A DNA stretch of 64,000 nt, taken from positions 558,001-622,000 of the forward strand of contig NZ_CP149798.1 of the NCBI RefSeq assembly GCF_037940415.1, read 5' to 3'. A program made the position numbers and the translations under genes. The notes beneath the pieces were generated by a model, which saw only the letters and a program-made list of their open reading frames with translations, did not search any database and was not told the origin of the DNA. Shown piece after piece: positions 59,105 to 64,000 of the stretch (its first letter is position 1; each line of letters opens with the position of its first letter). The stretch comes from Streptomyces sp. f51. Its GTDB lineage: Bacteria; Actinomycetota; Actinomycetes; Streptomycetales; Streptomycetaceae.

Positions 59105-59869
59105 ATGAAGCTCGACAGGCCGGTGACCGGCGGACCCTGCTGGACGGAGCTCGGGACCGACGACCTGGAGGGTGCCAAGGGCTTCTACGCCGATCTGTTC
59201 GGCTGGCGCCCGGAGACGGACCCGCGTCAGGAGGCGGGCGGCTACACCGTCGCGCACCTGGGGGACGCGGCCGTCGCGGGGATCTCCCCCGTATATCAGG
59301 AGTCGCAGCCTGTCGCCTGGAACGTGTCGTTCGCCGTCACCGACGTGGACGCGACCGCGGCGGCCGTGCAGGCCGCGGGAGGGACCATCGTCCTCGCCCC
59401 GATGGAAGTGCTCGACGTGGGCCGATTCGCCGTCGCCTTCGACCCGGGCGGCGCCGCCTTCCAGATGTGGCAGGCGCGGGCGTTCCCCGGGGCGGGACTG
59501 TTCAACGCGCCGGGCGCGCTCGGCTGGGTGGAGCTCCTGACCAGGGCCCCGGACCGGGTGACCGAGTTCTACACGACGGTGTTCGGCTGGACGGTGACGC
59601 CCTCGGCGCACTACCCGCAATGGGGCATCGACGGCGCCGACTTCGGCGGCATGATCACGATGGACGAGAACTTCGCGCACGAAGTCCCCTCGCACTGGCT
59701 GCCCTACTTCGCCGTCGAGGACGTGGACGAGACCGCGAACGCCGTCCTCATGGCGGACGGCCACCTGCTGATGGAGCCCGTCTCGCAACCGAACGGGCGG
59801 CGGCTCGCCGTCGCCCGGGACCGGCAGGGGGCGGCCTTCGGGATCTACGCGGAGGTCGATCAGCACTGA
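59105..59869 (+). CDS. Two-domain VOC family protein
   Basis: A 254-aa protein made of two VOC domains. Domain one opens GGPCWTELGTDDLEGAKGFYADLFGW; domain two opens GALGWVELLTRAPDRVTEFYTTVFGW, a clear internal repeat. PYFAVEDVDETANAV and FGIYAEV close it. This is the 27 kDa hydroxylase-like/antibiotic-binding subgroup common in Streptomyces, with no proven reaction. GGAAGGAG precedes the ATG. Confidence 0.87.
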   Translation: MKLDRPVTGGPCWTELGTDDLEGAKGFYADLFGWRPETDPRQEAGGYTVAHLGDAAVAGISPVYQESQPVAWNVSFAVTDVDATAAAVQAAGGTIVLAPMEVLDVGRFAVAFDPGGAAFQMWQARAFPGAGLFNAPGALGWVELLTRAPDRVTEFYTTVFGWTVTPSAHYPQWGIDGADFGGMITMDENFAHEVPSHWLPYFAVEDVDETANAVLMADGHLLMEPVSQPNGRRLAVARDRQGAAFGIYAEVDQH

Positions 59870-59900
59870 CCCGGGCGGACGGCCCGCTGTTCGGCCGGCC

Positions 59901-60710
59901 TCAGGCCCGCGGCAGCCTCAGTCTGCCTTCCAGCTGACCGAGCAACTCGCCCAGGAGTCCGGCCAGTTCACGCTGGCGTTCGCGGTCGATGCCGGACAGG
60001 ACCCCTGTCTCGTAGGCGAGTTGGTCGGGGAGGACGGAGTCGACCAGTTCGCGTCCGGCGTCGGTCAGCCGGACGTGCGCGACGCGGCGGTCACGGGTGT
60101 CCCCACGCCGCTCGACCATGCCTCGTTCCGTCAGCTGCTTGAGCCGTTTGGTGACGGCGGCGCCCGAGGAGAAGGTCTCGCGGGCGATGTCGCTCGGCGT
60201 CAGCTCGTGGCCCGTGCGGCGTAGCGTCCCGAGCACGTCGAACTCGGGGCGGGTGAGCCCGGCCCGGCGCAGCGGCGCGTCCTCGGCCTGCTGAAGGAGC
60301 GCGGCGCAGCGGTTGACCCGGCCGATGACCTCCATGGGCCCGGTGTCGAGATCGGGCCGCACGGCCTCCCACTGGCGCACGACGGCCGCCACGGTGTCGG
60401 CCACCACGGCATCCCGGGGCACGCGCCCGGCGTGCGTCCCACCGTCCGGCGCCGGATCGCCGGCCGAGGACGGATCTCCGGCAGGGGTCGCATCACCGGC
60501 GCCGGACGGATCGCCTGGCAGGGACGGATCACCGGGCTGGGTCGCATCACCGGCACGGGACGGATCACCGGGCTGGGTCGCGTCGCCGGGTTGGGTCGCG
60601 TCGCCGGCCGGAGTCGGATCACCAGCCAGGGACGGATCACCGGCCGCTGTCGTGGCGTCGGCCGGTGTCGGGTCGTCGGCCGCCGTTCTCCGCCCGTCCG
60701 CTGTCGTCAT
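59901..60710 (-). CDS. MarR family regulator with repetitive N-terminal tail
   Basis: A 269-aa protein. Residues 24-89 are eleven tandem hexapeptides of the form GD(P/A)(S/T)xx, encoded by 18-bp repeats at about 60444-60641. A MarR domain follows (LTRPEFDVLGTLRRTGHELTPSDIARETFSSGAAVTKRLKQLTERGMVERRG, shown by its core AAVTKRLKQL). The tail is low-complexity, acidic and probably disordered. The ATG overlaps the FUSC stop codon by 4 bp (ATGA), so starting here and translating the repeat is likely; an internal GTG start nearer the MarR domain cannot be excluded. It probably regulates the exporter through the dyad at 62364. Confidence 0.85.
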   Translation of the reverse strand: MTTADGRRTAADDPTPADATTAAGDPSLAGDPTPAGDATQPGDATQPGDPSRAGDATQPGDPSLPGDPSGAGDATPAGDPSSAGDPAPDGGTHAGRVPRDAVVADTVAAVVRQWEAVRPDLDTGPMEVIGRVNRCAALLQQAEDAPLRRAGLTRPEFDVLGTLRRTGHELTPSDIARETFSSGAAVTKRLKQLTERGMVERRGDTRDRRVAHVRLTDAGRELVDSVLPDQLAYETGVLSGIDRERQRELAGLLGELLGQLEGRLRLPRA

Positions 60711-62350
60711 GCGCGTGCGTCCTCCCAGCAGTGCAGTCCCTGGCGTCGTACCGTCGCCGCGAGCGTACGATGTCCGGCCTGCTCGGCCCGCATCACCCGC
60801 TCCTCCGGCAGGGCGCGCCGCCACCATTCGCCGGCCGCGGTGTCCGCCGTGGAGCGCAGATGCACGACGGCGGCGGACAGACCGCGGCGGGCCGACTCCA
60901 GCTCGCCGGGCGGGGGCCCCTCCTCGGCGAGGAGTCCGGCGGCGCGCTCCTGGGCCCGTCCGAGCGAGGCGAGCGCGTCCTCGATACGGTCCCCGGCCCG
61001 CCGGTTGGTCACGGCGACGGCCGCGGCGAAGCCGACCAGCGCGCCCACCAGGGTGTCCAGGACCCGGTCGGTCATCAGCTCCCCGGGCCGCTGGACGTGC
61101 GCGAACTCGGTGATCAGCAGGGCCATGGGGGTCACGCAGACGCTGCCGAGCCAGTAGTTGCGGCCGATCAGCGCCTCGGCGCCGAAGTTCAGGGCGAGGC
61201 AGCACAGGACGAGGGCCGCCGGTCCGGCGTGGGCGAGCGGTACGAGGAGGGCGAAGGCCGCCACGCCGAGGAGATTGCCGGTGACCCGCTGGACGCCCCG
61301 GCTCCACGTCAGGGTGACGTTGGCCTGGTAGAGGGAGGCGGCGGTGACCAGGGCCCAGTAGGGGCGGCCGACGCCGAGCGCGAGCGAGACGTACCCGGCG
61401 AGGGCGCAGCCGAGCGCGGTGCGCAGGGCGATGGGGGCGAGCGGGCGGAGGCGACGGAGCAGGGGCGGTTCCCCGTGGGCGAGCGCGGCGTCGACGCCGA
61501 GGAGTTCGTCCGCGGCGGCGCCGAGGCCGTCCGGGCTCGGGACCGGACCCGTGCCGGACAGATCGCGGGCCCAGCCGCGCAGCCGCTCGGGGTCGGTGCC
61601 GGTGGGTGCGGCGAGCGCGACCTCGGCCCGTACGACGAGCCGTTCGAGAGCGCGCCGGGGAGCGGAACGGGCTCCCGTGGACAGGAGCGACGTCCAGGCG
61701 GTGTGCACGGCGGCGGCCGCTGCGGCGCGGGCGCGGGGGTCGTCCGGGGCGGCGGCGGAGACCGCGGCGGCGTTCAGCGCGTGGGCGGTGGCGCGCCGCT
61801 CCGGACCGTGCGGACGTACGAGCCCGGGGGCCATGCCGACGGCCCAGGCCCAGGCTCCGGCGGCGGCTCCCAGCGCGAGGTGGCCCGGCACCTGGCCAAG
61901 GCTCTGCGGCACGAACAGGGACGCCGAGGAGACGAAGGCGAGGACCACGTGTCCCGGCGGGCCGACGCGCGTGGCGTCGCACAGGGTCTTCTGGGCGGCG
62001 GCCAGCAGGGCGCCGACGGTGACCAGGACGGCGGCGTTCGTGGTGAGCGACGCCGTGACCAGCGCGACGGCGAGTCCGCCCAGCATCCCGGCCACGACCC
62101 GGGCCAGGACCCGGGCCCGTGCGGCGTAGGGACGGCTGTGGGCGTAGAGCGCGCAGAGCGACCCGGCCATGGTGTACATCGCCAGGTCCAGCCGGCCGAG
62201 CGCCAGCAGGGTCAGGTTCGGCGGGGCGACCGCGACGACGACGCTGAGGGCGGGTTTGAACCAGATGTCGGAGGGCCTGCCGAGCCGGAGCGCGTCGGCC
62301 AGTGGAAACCGGCGTGCGGACGAGGGGCCGGGAGGGTTCGCGCTGCTCAT
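60707..62350 (-). CDS. FUSC family transporter (aromatic acid/fusaric acid exporter-like)
   Basis: A 547-aa inner-membrane protein with two hydrophobic blocks of five to six helices (residues about 40-175 and 320-460) and cytoplasmic regions between and after, the FUSC/AaeB architecture. LGCALAGYVSLALGVGRPYWALVTAASLYQANV is the family signature. Members pump aromatic carboxylic acids or act in envelope stress. It is coupled to the MarR gene by ATGA, and its promoter contains the CAGGT-N5-ACCTG dyad, a pattern typical of phenolic-acid-responsive MarR circuits. Confidence 0.87.
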   Translation of the reverse strand: MSSANPPGPSSARRFPLADALRLGRPSDIWFKPALSVVVAVAPPNLTLLALGRLDLAMYTMAGSLCALYAHSRPYAARARVLARVVAGMLGGLAVALVTASLTTNAAVLVTVGALLAAAQKTLCDATRVGPPGHVVLAFVSSASLFVPQSLGQVPGHLALGAAAGAWAWAVGMAPGLVRPHGPERRATAHALNAAAVSAAAPDDPRARAAAAAAVHTAWTSLLSTGARSAPRRALERLVVRAEVALAAPTGTDPERLRGWARDLSGTGPVPSPDGLGAAADELLGVDAALAHGEPPLLRRLRPLAPIALRTALGCALAGYVSLALGVGRPYWALVTAASLYQANVTLTWSRGVQRVTGNLLGVAAFALLVPLAHAGPAALVLCCLALNFGAEALIGRNYWLGSVCVTPMALLITEFAHVQRPGELMTDRVLDTLVGALVGFAAAVAVTNRRAGDRIEDALASLGRAQERAAGLLAEEGPPPGELESARRGLSAAVVHLRSTADTAAGEWWRRALPEERVMRAEQAGHRTLAATVRRQGLHCWEDARA

Positions 62351-62363
62351 ACCAAAACCTTAG

Positions 62364-62378
62364 CAGGTGTTTTACCTG
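62364..62378. promoter_or_regulatory. MarR-type operator upstream of FUSC gene
   Basis: CAGGT-GTTTT-ACCTG is a perfect 5-bp-arm inverted repeat 14-28 bp upstream of the FUSC ATG, in an AT-rich patch unlike its surroundings. The position near the start codon suits repression of the FUSC-MarR operon. Confidence 0.65.
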
Positions 62379-62583
62379 TAAATTAGTTCCACGTGTCGGC
62401 TCCGACCTGCGGTGCACTCCCGCACGCTCCCCCGTTTGCAACCCTGCGCTCGTATGCGCCCCGGTCACCCGGGGCATGTCCTGACCGACTGTGCGATGTC
62501 CGGCACCGCTGCCCGGCACCCTTCCGCCCGGCATCGCGTGCCCCGCGTCGTGTGTCCGACATCGTCGAGCGGGGAGGTACGCG

Positions 62584-63198
62584 GTGCACGGACCGGCTCC
62601 AGCCGGCTGGCTGCTCGTCGCGCTGTGCGCGGCGACCGGGGCCTACTGCCTGCTGCGGATGCGCAGTCCGGTCGAGGAACAGCGCCGTACGGCGGGGGGC
62701 GAGGCGCTCATGGGGTTCGGCATGGCCGCGATGGCCGTGCCGGCGGCCGTGGTGGCCCCTCCGCACTGGGCCTGGCTCGCCTGCACGGCCGTCTTCGGCG
62801 TCGCCGCGCTGCGCGCGCTGCTGACGGCCCGCAGCGGTCGGCATCATCTGCACCACCTGATGGGCACGGTCGCGATGGTCTACATGGCGGCGGTGATGAC
62901 GGCCGCCCCTGCGGCCACCCACGCCCATCACGTCCACGGCGGCGCTGGTGTCCCCGTGCTCACCGGAACGCTCCTGCTGTACTTCACCGGCTACGTGCTC
63001 CGTTCGGGCGCCCGTCTGCTGCCCGTGGCCGTGGCCCCGAGTCCGGCTGTCGCTTCGGGTCCGGCTGTCGCTTCGGGTCCGGCCGTCGCTTCGGGTCCGG
63101 CCGCCCGCACCGTCGGCTGGGGCGACCGCCCCGAACTCTCCCAGGCCTGCCGCCTGTCCATGGGGATCGCCATGCTCGCGATGCTGGTCACGCTCTGA
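62584..63198 (+). CDS. DUF5134 domain-containing membrane protein
   Basis: A 204-aa integral membrane protein with about five helices and the His-rich DUF5134 hallmark (HHLHHLMGTVAMVYMAAVM, THAHHVHGG). Before the last helix there is a PAVASG hexapeptide repeated three times, from an 18-bp tandem repeat at 63043-63096. The GTG at 62584 follows GGGGAGGTACGCG. The M56 peptidase follows 191 bp later; the two are often neighbours in actinobacteria. The His cluster suggests metal binding, perhaps copper, but this is not proven. Confidence 0.83.
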   Translation: MHGPAPAGWLLVALCAATGAYCLLRMRSPVEEQRRTAGGEALMGFGMAAMAVPAAVVAPPHWAWLACTAVFGVAALRALLTARSGRHHLHHLMGTVAMVYMAAVMTAAPAATHAHHVHGGAGVPVLTGTLLLYFTGYVLRSGARLLPVAVAPSPAVASGPAVASGPAVASGPAARTVGWGDRPELSQACRLSMGIAMLAMLVTL

Positions 63199-63389
63199 CG
63201 CCGTTCACGCTCCGCCGTCCGGGGCCACCGCCCCGGGAGCCGTGGCCGCGCCCGGGGCACGGACCCCGGTGTCACGCTCCGAAGTCGGTTGCTCCTGAAG
63301 GGAGTCCGGGCGTGGCACGAACCCGTGGCGTACGTCACTTGGGGTCGCCGGGCGTATCCAGCGGCGGGCCCCGCTCATAGGCTTCGGCC

Positions 63390-64000
63390 ATGATGGTCCC
63401 CGCGGCACTGTTGCTGCTCGGCGCCCTTGCCTCCGTGCTCGCTCCCCGCCTGCTCGCACGGGCCGACTGGCCGGACCGGGAACCCGTGGTCGCCCTGTGG
63501 GTGTGGCAATGCGTGGTGGCGGCCGTCCTGCTGTGCTGTGTGCTGTCAATGACCCTGAGCGCGTCCGCCGCGTGGGTGGCCGTGCGCGGCCATGTCTTCG
63601 ACGGCGCACCGGCGCCGGTCGTCGACGCCTACGTTCCCGGCGCGGGCGGCCGCTGGGCCGCGGCCACGGCCGTGGTGCTCGCGTGCGGCGGCGCCTGGAC
63701 CGCGGCGATGCTGGCGCGCGAGATCGTCAGGGCGCGGCTGCGCCGTCGGCAGAGCCGCTCCGAACTCCGGTTGCGCGCACCGTTGTTGCCGGGCGAGGAG
63801 CAGGGATCCGGCCGTCTCGTCGTCCTGGAGGGAGAGCGCCCCGACGCCTGGTGGCTGCCCGGCACCTCTCCCCGACTGGTCATCACCACAGCCGCGTTGA
63901 GCCGCCTCGAAGAACGGCAGCTGGACGCCGTACTCGCCCACGAACAGGGCCACGCGAGGGCACGGCACGACTGGCTGCTGCACTGTTCGGGCGCGCTGGC
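63390..64000 (+). CDS. M56 family metallopeptidase (BlaR1/MecR1-type), partial
   Basis: The gene runs off the right edge; 203 codons are visible. Starting MMVPAALLLLGALASVLAPRLLARADW, it shows two or three transmembrane helices, then a cytoplasmic segment ending in the zinc motif HEQGH (HExxH, residues 184-188) within LDAVLAHEQGHARARHDWLL. This is the M56 layout. In actinobacteria these often pair with BlaI-type repressors, but none is upstream here. The ATG at 63390 or 63393 is used. Confidence 0.85.
   Translation, partial: MMVPAALLLLGALASVLAPRLLARADWPDREPVVALWVWQCVVAAVLLCCVLSMTLSASAAWVAVRGHVFDGAPAPVVDAYVPGAGGRWAAATAVVLACGGAWTAAMLAREIVRARLRRRQSRSELRLRAPLLPGEEQGSGRLVVLEGERPDAWWLPGTSPRLVITTAALSRLEERQLDAVLAHEQGHARARHDWLLHCSGAL

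Noticed and set aside
60711-62534. Continuation of the MarR frame into an 877-residue protein.
   Set aside because: The upstream part is Arg/Pro/Gly-rich antisense-type sequence in another frame of the FUSC gene; the ATGA overlap fixes the MarR start at 60710.
1-64000. tRNA genes, prophage or integrative elements.
   Set aside because: No cloverleaf-like sequence, integrase, transposase or phage structural gene was seen, and base composition is even across the window.

Overview
This 64 kb window is actinobacterial chromosome, almost certainly Streptomyces. GC content is very high and third codon positions are mostly G or C. GTG starts are common, Shine-Dalgarno sequences are GGAGG-like, and many genes overlap by 4 bp (ATGA or GTGA). 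The gene content is typical of the genus: DUF6421, DUF6986, DUF5134 and DUF4395 proteins, an Rv1733c-type membrane protein, a MAB_1171c-type protein, a tandem TerD protein and a mycothiol-dependent maleylpyruvate isomerase-type protein. I see no rRNA or tRNA gene, insertion sequence, prophage, CRISPR array or recognisable biosynthetic gene cluster. It reads as chromosomal core or near-core with many one- to three-gene transcription units, each beside its own regulator.

Layout. 0-8.3 kb: apolipoprotein N-acyltransferase (lnt), a two-helix membrane protein, an Asp/Glu racemase, an HpnB-type glycosyltransferase, a double TerD protein, a Tyr/Gln/Pro-rich small protein, a MOSC protein and an Rv1733c-type membrane protein. 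8.3-14.4 kb: a beta-helix/AAA+ fusion converging on a polytopic membrane alpha/beta-hydrolase, then a DeoR/GlpR regulator. 14.5-23 kb: SRPBCC protein, Cds1-type cysteine desulfhydrase, anti-sigma-type ATPase, SHOCT protein, TetR coupled to a phosphotriesterase-family hydrolase, ROK regulator, AlkB, and an RlmG/RsmC-type methyltransferase. 23-26 kb: LasC-like FAD monooxygenase converging on a MAB_1171c-type membrane protein. 26.3-31 kb: an amino-sugar or ketose-phosphate module (class II aldolase, SIS isomerase, divergent DeoR) and a long-form GAPDH. 31-38 kb: MFS exporter, mycothiol-type isomerase, MarR, a two-component system, and a TetR (WHG) regulator divergent from an F420-type nitroreductase across an ordered operator array. 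38-47.7 kb: geranylgeranyl-reductase family oxidoreductase, M20 dipeptidase, AAA-NUDIX fusion, a ROK sugar kinase divergent from a LacI regulator, DUF6986 aldolase/lyase, and an exported endonuclease/exonuclease/phosphatase-fold protein. 47.7-53 kb: etfBA, flavin reductase, membrane thioredoxin divergent from DUF4395, PlsC acyltransferase, transglutaminase-like protein. 53-58 kb: a coupled DUF6421-SDR-threonine aldolase operon, GDPD and GNAT. 58-64 kb: two VOC proteins, a MarR-FUSC exporter pair, DUF5134, and an M56 peptidase cut by the window edge.

Two things stand out. The TetR/nitroreductase divergent promoter carries about ten 11-bp dyads whose centres fall on an exact 19-bp grid within three clusters. 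The window is also rich in minisatellites (9, 15, 17, 18 and 51 bp units). Several sit inside genes and add repetitive peptide tails to a MarR regulator, a class II aldolase and the DUF5134 protein. Product names come from recognising motifs and family hallmarks by eye. Start codons were chosen from Shine-Dalgarno quality, gene overlaps and expected family N-termini.
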